64,000 nt of DNA. Source: Raffaelea ambrosiae. Its lineage: Eukaryota > Ascomycota > Sordariomycetes > Ophiostomatales > Ophiostomataceae. Shown here in pieces: positions 43,482-54,258 of the stretch; position 1 is the stretch's first letter; each line of letters starts with the position of its first letter. Made by a program: the position numbers and the translations under genes. Location: positions 2,538,859-2,602,858 of the forward strand of contig PCDI01000002.1 in assembly GCA_002778195.1 (NCBI GenBank). The letters run 5' to 3'. Under the pieces are notes generated by a model. The model was not told the DNA's origin and made no database searches. It saw only the letters and a program-made list of their open reading frames with translations.

Positions 43482-45666
43482 CTACCTCACCCTCCCGTCG
43501 TCTGACGTGACAGAGGCACCAGGGATGCGAAGACGGGTAATGGTATCCGTGTAGTTTGCCAGACCGGGGACACGATGTTGCACGGGTTGGACAGGGGCTG
43601 CATCAGGGGTTTGACCAGCGTCTTCCGCGGCCTCTGTGGCAGCAGTCAAGATAAGATCGGCGAGTCTTTCCTGCATTTCGGCAGTTTGCCGCCTGCGCAA
43701 CAATCTGCCTGGCGCTGGTGCTGGTGTTGGTGCTGGTGCTGGTGCCGCTCCTCGTGGTTGCCGCCTGCGAGCCGCCGGCTGCACCGCCCTTGGGAGGAGA
43801 TTAGCAAATTGGTTGTCTTGCTGACGGTGTCTGTTGACGCCATTCCGGAGATCATAGCGACGCGGCACAGGCGCCGGGGCGGCCGCGGGTGCAGGAAACC
43901 GGTTTGCTTGCGCAGGCGGTACGCGAGGTCTCTGAGGCGGCAAACGGGGTATATCAACAAGTCGGCCACGAGGTGGGTTGCCAAATGGACCAGTGCTGAC
44001 GCTGTCTTCCTCGTTCTCCTCCCGCGCCGGTAGGGGGGGCACAGCTGTCTCCCCACGAAGCTCTCGCAGTATTCTCCCTTCTTGAATTGGGTCTGCCGGA
44101 AGAAGTTTGGGGATTTGAGAGACTCGAGTCGTGAGGCCGTCTTTGTCGTAAAGCTCGAGGTACATCTGAGCTGCCGATGCTCGACGATTCGGGTCGAGCC
44201 TTGCCATAGGCTCAAGCTGCGGATATTCACGGGTAGTTTCCTGTAGAATAGTGACTGTTGAGACGTAGTCATCAGTCCTCGGTGGGAATTTTCGAAACCG
44301 CGTGTGTACAGCCACCATACAGGCAAACAAACTCCAGATATCGACCTTGTGTGTTTGTTCTGCGTGCGGATGAAGAAATATCTCTGGTGCCATGTAGCAT
44401 CGTGTTCCGCAGAACGTCCTGGCTACCGAACGGTAATTCGCCAGCCCAAAATCTGCCAGGTAGAACACAAATCGTTTTTCGCCTTTGTCTTTCCCCCGAT
44501 CATCGTACAGAATGTTTTGAGCCTTGATGTCTCGGTGGATGAGCTTTCGAGACTCCAAATAGTCAAGAGCACTGAGCATTTGCTTCAAGATAATGTTGCA
44601 GAGAGTGTCGATATCACTGCGACTTTGTATGCCTCTCACAAGCCCAGCCAGAGAGCCTTCACGAAAAGGCATATATATTTCTGGTTCCAGGGTATCAAGA
44701 TTTCGCTTGTCAATGATCTCCATGATGTTGGGCTGAAAGCACCAAAAATAAAAAGAAGTCAGTGGCAGTCACAATAGTGTACAAATGCACAGCCAAACTC
44801 AAGCGGACTATACTTACATGGTCTAGCGATTCCATGATTCGGACCTCTCTGAGAACCATCGCGCGTTCAGTGTCTGCATTTTCGGGCGTGATTATGATTT
44901 GCTTGATGGCGATCAAGTGCCCAGAGACTCTGTCCGCGACTTTGAAGACAATGCCAAAGCTGCCGCGGGAAATCTCTTCACGTGGGCCAACTTCATTAAC
45001 GACGAGGCCCCGAGCAGTGGTCGCTCTGGTTCGATAAAAAGTCAAAGCCTCCGACTCTTCATGGGGGGTCGGCTGGTCTTCATATGACACAGTTTTCATC
45101 AACTCACAGGACTCAAGGTATCCCTGAACAGCCAGACTCTTGAGTATGCGTACATTTGCGACGGACTCTTTTCTGACCCAGATCAGATTGAAATCATAGC
45201 CAGCAATGCGGATGAAGTACTTCTTCCCATAGAGAAGCACGCCGTCCCCAAAGATTGTGTCTTTCTCCGTCACTGACTCATCCTGACCATCGGTGTCTTC
45301 GTCAGGTTCCCCATCCTCGTCTTCATCGGCGAGTTCTCGGACTTGAACCGACGTCGCACGTTTCGACCTCACGGAGAGAACAATCAGATGAGTGTGGACG
45401 TTGATTTCAAAGGCGACATGCTCCCTAGACACCGGGTCCTCCTTGGGGCTTTTGTGGAGTCTCAGGTCTCCAACCCGGCCAATCCTTGAGATGACATGGC
45501 CTCCTGGTCTGCGTGGCACATGATAGCCTACCTCCAGACCCAACCTCTTGTCTCTGGATTCGGATATGAATGGAAGATTTGGGGGGTATTGGAGAGTCTC
45601 TTTGGCTACCTTGTTGACGGGAACAAGGTGGAAGAGAGTTTTTTTTATGGTTGGAGTCCAGTCCAT
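43482..45666 (-). CDS. FHA-domain serine/threonine protein kinase
   Basis: Putative phosphothreonine-guided protein kinase. Minus-strand exons are 45666-44818 and 44732-43482, joined in phase 0 across an 85-bp GTAAGT..TTCAG intron to 699 residues; the junction restores the DHPNI motif. An FHA domain lies at about 50-155 (HVISRIGRVGDLRL, then VSREH with S80/R81). The kinase domain spans about 228-500: glycine loop ISRGSFGIVF, Lys255 in AIK, catalytic HRDIKAQN with Asp351, and Asp377 of DFG. The tail (about 510-699) is Pro/Ala/Arg-rich. FHA plus kinase recalls Chk2/Rad53, but the tail has no second FHA domain and I would not call it the checkpoint kinase itself. Confidence 0.85.
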
Positions 45667-46955
45667 GCTGACATGCTAGAATTTCCAGTGTGTCCTAATC
45701 AGCAGGATGTTCGTAACGTGTGTGTTTGAAGGGTACATGGGGATTGTTCAACCTACACACCCGGGCTGTCAGGTCGGGCAGAGACAGCGGAAGAGAAAAA
45801 CAAACAACAGAGTCTTTTCAGTATCTCAATCAAGAGACACCATCAAAGAGAGGGGACAGCCGAAGAGACCGGTAACAACGTGTAAATATGGGGCGATGAT
45901 TCAGTTAGAAGAAATAAGAAGAAGGAGAGGGGGGGAGGAGAGAAGACGAGGGGAGCACAGATAAGAGAAAGTGAAAGAAGATTGCACCCGAAAAAATAGA
46001 AGGAGAGGAGCAGAAGAGGGGGTTGGGGGGGGGGGGGGGGAAGGGTACGAAACGTCCTACGCATGAGCAACAGCTCCCCCATAGCTCACGGCACCATTTT
46101 CGTAGATATGCCAATGGGGTCGCCCTCACAGTCCAATCTAGGCTGCGGATTAGGCGCCTTTGGCATATCACTGTTCACGGGCAGCATGCGTAGGTGCAAC
46201 GAAGCCGTATGGTTGGCCTGTTGTCCAAACAGATGCAGGCATCGAGCGCCAACACCCCCTGCATGTGTTGTGTGCCTGGTCCCAGAAGCTGCTGATTGGA
46301 TATCTTTAGCTGACGAGGGGTCAACCCCGGCGTGGTCAAATTCCAACTCGAGTTTGTTCCGAGGATTTACTCTACGGTATAGCCCAGAGGCCTGCAAAGT
46401 ACTTGTAAAGCTTGCCAACCCACGGGTGTGGCTGCTGCGGTACGAACTGTCTGAGGAGCAAAGGGCCACTGCTTCCCCAATAGCGCCAATACTGGTACAC
46501 GGAAAGCTCCACATCGGCCCACCAGATGGCAAATAGGATAAAAGTGGAGTCATCCCGCATCGATGGACCTAAGCGCGCGCGACGGAGCTTCCTCCCCTGC
46601 CACGTCTGCTTCCCTTCTTCTTTCTTGAGCTTGCCTACCTACTTGTTCATTCCTGTCGCTTGCATTCATTACGCCCCGGCATTTGTTTCGCATACTTGTG
46701 CTACGCGTTTTGTAGAGGCACTTAGTCGACCACCGCAAGACTGCGCGCTGTGAAGCTGACCACAAGAGTCCGCGCGCAAAGCTACCCTACAACTTCACCA
46801 CAACCCGACGACCTGCTCCCAACTCGACGGCAGATTCACGACTTTGAAGCCCAGCCAGTGACCGGAGGTCAGCTTTGGCTCCTGGCCTCAAGCCACCCTC
46901 GACCTGAGACCGACCAGGCCTGACCACAACCCGCCCGCAATTAGAAAGCTCCGCG
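45667..46955. other. Divergent intergenic region, FHA kinase / orphan basic protein
   Basis: 1.29 kb. 45900-46040 is purine-rich, ending in a G homopolymer of about 17. Two overlapping antiparallel open frames of 157 (46063-46536, plus) and 155 codons (46553-46086, minus) begin with ATG but match no family I know, so neither is called. 46600-46720 is pyrimidine-rich, likely the leader of the plus-strand gene. Confidence 0.5.
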
Positions 46956-48746
46956 ATGCGTGGGTTTTTGGGCCGAACGCACCTCCAGCTAGCCGTGGAA
47001 AAGAGTGCAGTGCCTGCCTTGGAGCGCCTTGCTGCCAATGATTCTCTACTGCAGTATTCTCTTCGCAGATTCGAACGCGATGAGCCCCCACAATACGAAT
47101 CGTCAACGGAGTCTTCGGCACACGAGGACGACGACTATGAGACGTTGAAGTTCTCTAGCATGCCAGCTGGAGAGAGCGCGCGCATGAATGAGCCACTCGG
47201 CGATGACGAGCGAGACAATGTCATCTTCTCAATATTGGAATTTATCGCCAATCCCGGCACTCTGTACGGACGATATGCGAAGACAGAGGACACACGCATA
47301 TCTAGACACCTCGCCCACCCGCTTCCCACAGTGTGGCAGGACCATATCGGAGGCCAGCGGCGGGGTCTGATCGTCCGCCACAACATCAAACAATACTGGG
47401 AGGAGGCTGGTGTATGGAATCCGGCTTGGGGTTTCCCCGGCCGCAATGTCGAGACACGGGACGACCCGTTTGAATGGAAATGGAAATGGCACCCGGCAGA
47501 AACAAAGGAGGGACAGCTCGACAAAGCTGCTGCCACCGAGTCCGAGGCGGTATTGACCTACGGACGAAAGCTTGCCCAGCGACTCCTGGACCAACGTCGA
47601 CATTTACAGCGTGGAGAGTACAGCCGGGTCATTCCACAATCCCCTCTGGCACCCGACGCTACAGCCTCGCAGGCCGAAGGTTTCCTCCTGTCTCGCCCAT
47701 GGGTTCTCTTTGCCGTTGAAGTAGCCGAAGAGACAGAACGATACAAGCGCGTGGACAGCAACTCCACGCGACCGCGCTACCACTACTCCCCGCGTACACA
47801 AGTAATAAAGTGGTGGAAGGAGCGAGGTGACTGGACCTCGCACTCGCCGTCCTCTTGGTTCTGGCCGCACGAGACGACCGCCCCTTCTTGGCCCAAAAAT
47901 CTTTCTCCACTGAGCGAGATCAAAGACACCCTGCTGGCACAGCCTCCGGCCATCGAATTCACCCCCTCAGAGGTGGACGAGCTGGAAATGATAGAAGGGC
48001 CGGAATCCCAGCAACCCAAGGGTTTCTGGACAGTGACGGATGATTGTGTGCACGTCTACCCAGGCCAATGGGCCAAGCCCCCAGAGATCAAGCTCATCAA
48101 CGGAAGCTTATTCGGACATACTGGGCCCATGGACGCCGGCCCATTTGGAGGAGCGACAAAACATGACGACGGTGAGGATGCAGAGCTAGCAAATGAGCAA
48201 AGCGCAACGGGTTCTGCCAGGAGATCACGAGCCAAAGCCGCTCCGAAACAAGACCCGGCACCACAGCAGCTGCGGCGCAGTCCACGGTTAGCAGCCATCA
48301 GGAAGCGCGCTGCGGAAGCTCAACTCGCCGACGAAGCGCCGGCGAAGAGAGCGAAGAGAGCGAAGAGAGCGAAGCCCGTGGCCAAGAGCGGCGCAAAGGC
48401 GAAGGCAAAGAAGCATGATAAAAAGGAACCACAACAAAAGCCAGCGACAGCGCGCAGACAGAAGCCGGAAGCACAGGCTGCTGCTGCTGCTGCTGCTGCT
48501 GCTTCGCAGCCAAAAACAAAGGGCAGACCGAAGCGAACGCCGGCGCCGACTGCGGAGCCCGCTACTGCTCGTCCACGTCCCAAGCCTGCCACTACAAGAA
48601 AGGCGGCTCCACCACCTGCGCGGCCAGGCCGCACCAAGCGCAACGTCGGCACGGCCGACACAAACGACAAAGAGAAAGCGGCCGTGCCAGCAGCAGCCGG
48701 ACGAGGACGCGGGCGTCCTCGGGGGAAGCGCGCCGTTCAGGCATGA
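46956..48746 (+). CDS. Orphan nuclear-type protein with basic, AT-hook-like C-terminus
   Basis: Uninterrupted 596-residue frame from the ATG at 46956. I do not recognise the N-terminal two thirds, which are well composed, Trp-rich (IKQYWEEAGVWNPAWGF, FEWKWKWHP, VIKWWKERGDW, SSWFWPHE) and not low complexity, suggesting a folded domain. After about residue 420 the protein becomes very basic: RRSPRLAAIRKR, three RAKRAK units, Lys/Ala stretches, an Ala run (about 508-518) and, at the end, GRGRGRPRGKR, close to the AT-hook core GRP. This points to a DNA- or chromatin-associated nuclear protein. It could be lineage-restricted. It is divergent from the FHA kinase gene. Confidence 0.7.
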   Translation: MRGFLGRTHLQLAVEKSAVPALERLAANDSLLQYSLRRFERDEPPQYESSTESSAHEDDDYETLKFSSMPAGESARMNEPLGDDERDNVIFSILEFIANPGTLYGRYAKTEDTRISRHLAHPLPTVWQDHIGGQRRGLIVRHNIKQYWEEAGVWNPAWGFPGRNVETRDDPFEWKWKWHPAETKEGQLDKAAATESEAVLTYGRKLAQRLLDQRRHLQRGEYSRVIPQSPLAPDATASQAEGFLLSRPWVLFAVEVAEETERYKRVDSNSTRPRYHYSPRTQVIKWWKERGDWTSHSPSSWFWPHETTAPSWPKNLSPLSEIKDTLLAQPPAIEFTPSEVDELEMIEGPESQQPKGFWTVTDDCVHVYPGQWAKPPEIKLINGSLFGHTGPMDAGPFGGATKHDDGEDAELANEQSATGSARRSRAKAAPKQDPAPQQLRRSPRLAAIRKRAAEAQLADEAPAKRAKRAKRAKPVAKSGAKAKAKKHDKKEPQQKPATARRQKPEAQAAAAAAAAASQPKTKGRPKRTPAPTAEPATARPRPKPATTRKAAPPPARPGRTKRNVGTADTNDKEKAAVPAAAGRGRGRPRGKRAVQA

Positions 48747-49990
48747 AGGCATGCTGCTGCTGCTTGAAGATACGGGGAGGGCCGAGTGGGAAGAGCGGAT
48801 TTCACCTGCTGCTGTGCGGCACAAGATAACTACAATACAAGACAAAATCTGGTATTCTCTCCTGTCGTAACTGTCTTACCGATTTGGCAATGCTCGATAC
48901 GATGCCGTGCACAGAAACCCATCGCCGTAGCCTTCCTCCCGGGGGAGACAGTGTGTTCCGGGCTAGGTATCTCAAATAGGAAATTTTCCCCGTTCGGCAG
49001 CGAAGCCTCGTCTAGCTGGTACACCTAGCCGGCCCTGCTCGAAGCCCGCCGTGTGCAGAATCGACAGCTGTCCTGAAACGCGCAATCTGGAAAGCAAGGC
49101 TGTACAGTGTTGCAGGGGCGCTGCAATCAATCCACCGGAACGGCTAGACGGGCCAAGGTGCGAAAGGCAGAAACAAAATGTGTCTTACTGACATTTGCCG
49201 GTCTTGTTTGGGGGGGGGGATGCACAAATTGGACCGTCGTCCATTGGGCGGCGTTGTCGCCAGTACCCGCTATCCGCATTCTAAAATCAGGGATCCCATT
49301 GGCCCGTGTTATCAGATCCGCTGTCAGCTGACTGTGCAGGACTAGTACAGAGTAAGTACTATGGAACTTCCCACATGCCCCGAAAAAAACCTTCACTGAA
49401 CGTCTGCAGACTCCGAAAATGACCGAACCGAGGCGCTGTGGAGCCCAGCAGACAGTGCCCCTCCCAGAAACACCCCCCTCGCTCCTTCCCAAACGTGCCG
49501 CACGGGCTAGAAACAACCCTCCAGACGCAGCATGGTTTCAAGCCCGACCCCTCTCTCGTTGGCCAATTGGCCCTACCGTAAACTCGTTTACTACCACGTC
49601 CGCTAAACCTCGCCACTTGTAGCCATTTTTTTCCCGCCCTTCTGGATTTGATCTCTTTATTTCCTCCGGTCAACGCCGTCTTCTTCTAATCTCTCGCTTT
49701 CTCTCTCTCTCTCTCTCTCTCTTTTTCCCGTCACCTCCCCTTGTTCTTCCTTTCCCCGTTTCTCAGTCCTCGCCAGTCGTGTCTTTTTGTTCTTTTCTTT
49801 GCAGGTGTCCTCTCGTCCCTTGTTGTTTGTTGTCTGTTGTTTCTTTGTCGAAAAAGACGCAAGAAAAAGAAAAAGAAAAATAGAATCTCGAAAGAAAAAA
49901 AAGAGTCACCTCATTCGCTCCATATTCTCTCCCACACACCCCGACACCCCCAATTGCTTTCTCTCTCTCTCTCTCTCGCAACCGCCCATC
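48747..49990. other. Intergenic: orphan gene 3' end and hem2 promoter/leader
   Basis: 1.24 kb with no supportable gene. 49690-49985 is strongly pyrimidine-rich with CT tracts at 49697-49721 and 49961-49978 just before the hem2 ATG, typical of a fungal leader. Confidence 0.55.
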
Positions 49991-51259
49991 ATGTCTTTCT
50001 CCAGTCTTGTCCAGGACCTGAGCCTCCGGGAAACCGGCATCCCCACGCCTCGCCGGCCTCGTGGTGAGGTCTCGGCTGCCTCGACCATTGACGACACCGC
50101 CTCGCGCACGTCGCATGTGTCGCGCGCCATGTCCTACGCCAGCACGGCGGCCACCAGCGTCAGCATCTCCGGCGAGATCTCCAGCCAGCTGCACGGCGGA
50201 TACAGCCACCCGCTGGCCCGCAGCTGGCAAGCGGAGCGCCAATTGACCAAGGTCAGTAGTCACATGCTTTTTTCTTTTTTCTTTTTCGAGCATACCGGTG
50301 TCTGATTACCTGTGTGTCGTCCTTCCGCGTCTAACCCGCTACTGCCTCAGTCCATGCTCATCTACCCCCTGTTCGTGTCCGACATCGACGACGAGGAGGT
50401 CCCGATCGAGTCGCTGCCGAACCAGCACCGCCGCGGCATCAACCGTCTGGTGCCCTTCCTCGAGCCGCTCGTCCACAAGGGCCTGCGTTCCGTGATTCTG
50501 TTCGGCGTCCCGCTCAAGCCCGGCTCCAAGGACCAGCTCGGCACCTCGGCCGATGACCCGCAGGGCCCTGTCATCCGCAGCATCCGCCTGCTGCGCCAGC
50601 GCTTCCCCCAGCTCTACATTGTCGCCGATGTCTGCCTGTGCGAGTACACCTCCCATGGCCACTGCGGCATCCTCAAGGACGACGGCAGCCTCAACAATGC
50701 CATGTCCGTCGACCGCATTTCCGACGTCGCCATCGCCTATGCCCTCGCCGGCGCCCACTGCGTCGCCCCCTCCGACATGAACGACGGCCGCATCCGCGCC
50801 ATCAAGCTCAAGCTGATCGAGGAGGGCATGGCCCACAAGGTCCTGCTCATGTCCTACGCCGCCAAGTTCTCTGGCTGTCTGTACGGGCCCTTCCGCGACG
50901 CCGCCGGCTCCGCCCCGTCCTTTGGCGACCGCAAGTGCTACCAGCTGCCGCCCGGCGGCCGCGGCCTGGCCCGCCGCGCCATTGTCCGCGACATCAACGA
51001 GGGCGCCGACGTCATCATGGTCAAGCCCGCTGGCCAGTACCTCGACATTATCAGCGACGCCAAGGAGATCGGCAAGGACCTGCCCGTGGCTGCCTACCAG
51101 GTCTCGGGCGAGTTTGCCATGATCCACGCCGCCGCCAAGGCTGGCGTCTTTGACCTCAAGAGCGCCGCCTTTGAGTCCCATGAGAGCGTCCTGCGTGCCG
51201 GCGCCACTATTGTCATCAGCTACTTTGTTCCCGAGTTCTTGGACTGGCTCGACAACTAA
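49991..51259 (+). CDS. hem2: Delta-aminolevulinic acid dehydratase (porphobilinogen synthase)
   Basis: Condenses two 5-aminolevulinate molecules to porphobilinogen, the second step of haem synthesis, in the cytosol. Exons are 49991-50251 and 50351-51259 (99-bp intron, GTCAGT..CTCAG), giving 389 residues. The N-terminal 60 residues are Ser/Thr-rich and longer than in yeast Hem2. The metal site is the cysteine cluster DVCLCEYTSHGHCG. The two active-site lysines are in SYAAKFSGCLYGPFRD and DVIMVKPAGQYLDII. C-terminal landmarks are AYQVSGEFAMI and ISYFVPEFLDWL. Leader and 3' flank both have CT repeats. Confidence 0.97.
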
Positions 51260-51834
51260 ATGCTGTCTCTCTCTCTCTCTCTCTCATCCCCTCTCCTACC
51301 GATATCAACTCCTAACTGTGTGTAATACGCACAACTCCTACAACAACAGTGACAACGACAACAAAAAGGGGCGCGGCGTTTTGTTTCCCTCGGGTTTTCT
51401 TTTATTTTTCTGTATATATTTTCTCCTATTCTTTGTTCTGTTATCTCGACTGGCTTTTGAGAACGACTGGAAGGACACGAGCGCGGGGTATGTACACATT
51501 TCTTTTTTCTTTTCCTTTTTTCGTGGTGAACTATACTGGGCTTCAAGACTGGGCGTTTCGACTTGCATGTGCATTATTATATATTCTGTCTGTTAGCCAA
51601 TATCGCTCTTCCGACTGCAAAAATATACAAAATCTACTACAAAATCAGTTTTGGGACAAGATCATGCTCTGTGAATAGTGTTATGGGTTTTATTGAGAAT
51701 AGGGAAAGTTCAGGTAATCATGCCCAATATGCCAAAAACAGAAGAACAAAGATGGAAATCAAGTACAACACTATGATGCAGCCTCCGAAACATCCCCAAA
51801 CCAAAAATCCCCTTTTGTCCTCGTTCTCTCCGTT
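51260..51834. other. Convergent 3' flank, hem2 / mpp10
   Basis: 575 bp. It starts with a CT tract (51264-51286) and is A/T-rich around 51560-51760. No gene. Confidence 0.6.
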
Positions 51835-54258
51835 TTACAATTTGAAATTGCCGCTCGTCACGGGCCGAGCAGCCTTGGGCAGGTTGCCGTCTAGGTCCCG
51901 GATCTCGCCCTTGCGGCCAATCACCTTGACACCCGCCTTCTGGAGCGCTGCCAGCGTCGCCGACTTCTCCTGTGCGCCCCGGCTGATCGCCCCGTTGCCG
52001 TCCGCTGCACCGCCAGCTGCTGCTGTGCCGTTCGTGCTGCCCCTGCCCGGCATCAGACCCGACCCGCTCTTCCGGATGCGCTCCTTGTTCCGCCGGTGCC
52101 GGCGCTTCCGCTCCTCCCGCGTCATCTCGTCCCGCGCCACCGGCAGACCGCTCTTGGCGACCGTGACCACATCCTTGTCCGCCTCGCCGCCGCCCGCGCC
52201 CACCGCCGCACCACCCAGATCGCCCTTGGCGCCCGGCTTGTAAATTTCTTGCGGCGCCAGCATGCTCTGCGACCCGCTGACACCCTGCGCCGTCGCCGGC
52301 TGTGCGTCCTCCATGGCCACCGTGGCCACGTCGGCCACCACGGTGACACCCGCCTCGGCCGGCCGCGGCTTGTAGTGCCAGCTGCTGAGCGCATCGAGCT
52401 TGCTGCTGATGTCTGCCCAGAGCGCCTCGACGGCGCGCTCTTCGGTCTGCAGGCGCTCGTCCGACTGGCTAATGTACGTGTCCGGGTTGGCGTTCTTCAG
52501 GTGCTCCTCCTCGTACACGGCCGCCAGGCCCTTCTTGGCCTGTTGATCGTCGATTTCCGTCATGCCCCGCCGGGACTTGCCATCGTCGCCGCCGCCGAAT
52601 CCCGTGGCATAGCGACGGTGCACCTCGTCAAACTCCTGCGCGAGGACGCGCCGCTTCACCAGGCTCTCAATGTCCTCGTTGACCTCTTGTGTGATCACGG
52701 GCACCGGCTTGCCAATGTACTCGAAATCCAAGTCTTCTGACAGCAGCGAGTTGACGGGGCGCGCATTGGCCGACGCCTCACCCGTCAGCGTCCAGTTCTT
52801 CTCCCTGACAGCCTCGGCCTCGAGCTTGCGGATCTCGGCCAGGATCTTGGCCTGCTGGCGCTCGTGGTTCGACCGGCGCGCCTTGGGGTCACCGGCTTCG
52901 ACCTCGGACAGGGCATCCTCCTCGTCTGATAGATCGCCCTCCGACACCTCGTCAAACAGGTCGCGGCGCACATCAGCCATGGCGCGCTCAACATCGTCCT
53001 CCTCCGGCTGGAAAGGTGTAGACTGTCCAGCAGATGCTCGTGAGGGCCGACCCGGCCGGTCGCCTGGCTCGCGCTTCCGTGGCGGCGGTGCAAAGAAGTC
53101 CTTGTAATAAATGTCGTTGGCCGTAAAGTCCATATCCAGGCCATCTGCCAGGTTGCCGTCACCGTCCATTTCGTTGTCACTCTCGCCCGAGGGAGCGTCC
53201 AGGTCCATGTCGGCAAAGGCTGGGGCCTCATCGTCCTCCTCCTCCTCGTTATTGTTGTACTCTATGTCACGCTTCCGCAGCTTGACAAGGTTCTTGTTGG
53301 CAGCCGCCTTCTTCTTCTTTTGGTCTTTCGGCTTAGCTGGTGCCGCCAGAGGGTCGGCGGCCCAATCAAGTTCCTCGTCGTCGCTGACTTGATCCGTTTT
53401 CGGATCCGCCCTGGCATCCTGGTCTTCAAACCACTGGGATTCCTTGTTAAATCGGTCGATGTCGAAGAAACCGTCATTCAGACCTTCCTTGTCCTCGATA
53501 TAATCTTCTTCAGGCTGGTTCAGATCTTCGTCTTCTTCGGCGTCCTCTTCTTCCTCCTCATCGTCCTCGTCCACGTCCAGACCGTCCATATCCTCCAAGT
53601 CTTCGTCTTCCTCATCTTCTTCTTCATCGAATTCATCTTCCTCCAAATCCTCATCCAGGCCATTGATAGAAGTCTCCTCGTCGTCCGACACATCCTCGCT
53701 GTCCGAGTCGGCGACCACTCCGTTCTTTTGGGGGGTCTGGGCTTCGTCTTCGTCTTCTTCGTCTCCGCCATCCTCTTCGTCAAATTGTTTCAGTTCGTGC
53801 TTCAACTGTGACAGACTCGCCGACAGGATCCGATTGGATTGCTGCCAAATCTGTGGGATCTCGAACCCTTCTGTGTGGACCTTGCGGATCTTCAGGACAG
53901 GCCCCACGGGACCAGCTGCTTTGGCAGCCGCCGCCGCAGTTTCCGGGTCCAGGCCATTCCGTTTGCGCTTCTTCAAGGCTTGTGCTGCGGCGTTCCGGAG
54001 GCGAAGACGCTCCTGCTGCTCGTCGCTGATTTGGCCGGCAAACTCGCCGAGGGCGACTTGGGCAAACTGGGTAGATGCGGTTGGCAGGGTCGTCGGGGGT
54101 CTCAGAAAAGATCGTCGTTCGGACTTCTTGAGAGCATCACGGAAAGCGAGAGCCGACCGAATGTCGCCCAGAGTTGGGACGGATCCGGATGCCATGGAGG
54201 GACCAACCGTGAGAGTGTGCGAGGTCGAGGTAAGAGACGATGTGCTGGAATCAGCCAT
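51835..54258 (-). CDS. mpp10: U3 small nucleolar ribonucleoprotein Mpp10
   Basis: Scaffold of the Mpp10-Imp3-Imp4 subcomplex in the nucleolar small-subunit processome. Intronless minus-strand frame of 807 residues from the ATG at 54258 (MADSSTSS). An acidic centre (about 160-270, long Glu/Asp runs) is followed by the conserved Mpp10 part: FFDIDRFNKESQWFEDQ, DLFDEVSEGDLSDEED, IRKLEAEAVREKNWTLTGEA, LDFEYIGKPVPVITQEV, IESLVKRRVLAQEFDEVHRR and ISSKLDALSSWHYKPRP. The C-terminus is Lys/Arg-rich (REERKRRHRRNKERIRK), like a nucleolar signal. Its partner gene imp3 lies within the same window. Confidence 0.95.
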   Translation of the reverse strand: MADSSTSSLTSTSHTLTVGPSMASGSVPTLGDIRSALAFRDALKKSERRSFLRPPTTLPTASTQFAQVALGEFAGQISDEQQERLRLRNAAAQALKKRKRNGLDPETAAAAAKAAGPVGPVLKIRKVHTEGFEIPQIWQQSNRILSASLSQLKHELKQFDEEDGGDEEDEDEAQTPQKNGVVADSDSEDVSDDEETSINGLDEDLEEDEFDEEEDEEDEDLEDMDGLDVDEDDEEEEEDAEEDEDLNQPEEDYIEDKEGLNDGFFDIDRFNKESQWFEDQDARADPKTDQVSDDEELDWAADPLAAPAKPKDQKKKKAAANKNLVKLRKRDIEYNNNEEEEDDEAPAFADMDLDAPSGESDNEMDGDGNLADGLDMDFTANDIYYKDFFAPPPRKREPGDRPGRPSRASAGQSTPFQPEEDDVERAMADVRRDLFDEVSEGDLSDEEDALSEVEAGDPKARRSNHERQQAKILAEIRKLEAEAVREKNWTLTGEASANARPVNSLLSEDLDFEYIGKPVPVITQEVNEDIESLVKRRVLAQEFDEVHRRYATGFGGGDDGKSRRGMTEIDDQQAKKGLAAVYEEEHLKNANPDTYISQSDERLQTEERAVEALWADISSKLDALSSWHYKPRPAEAGVTVVADVATVAMEDAQPATAQGVSGSQSMLAPQEIYKPGAKGDLGGAAVGAGGGEADKDVVTVAKSGLPVARDEMTREERKRRHRRNKERIRKSGSGLMPGRGSTNGTAAAGGAADGNGAISRGAQEKSATLAALQKAGVKVIGRKGEIRDLDGNLPKAARPVTSGNFKL

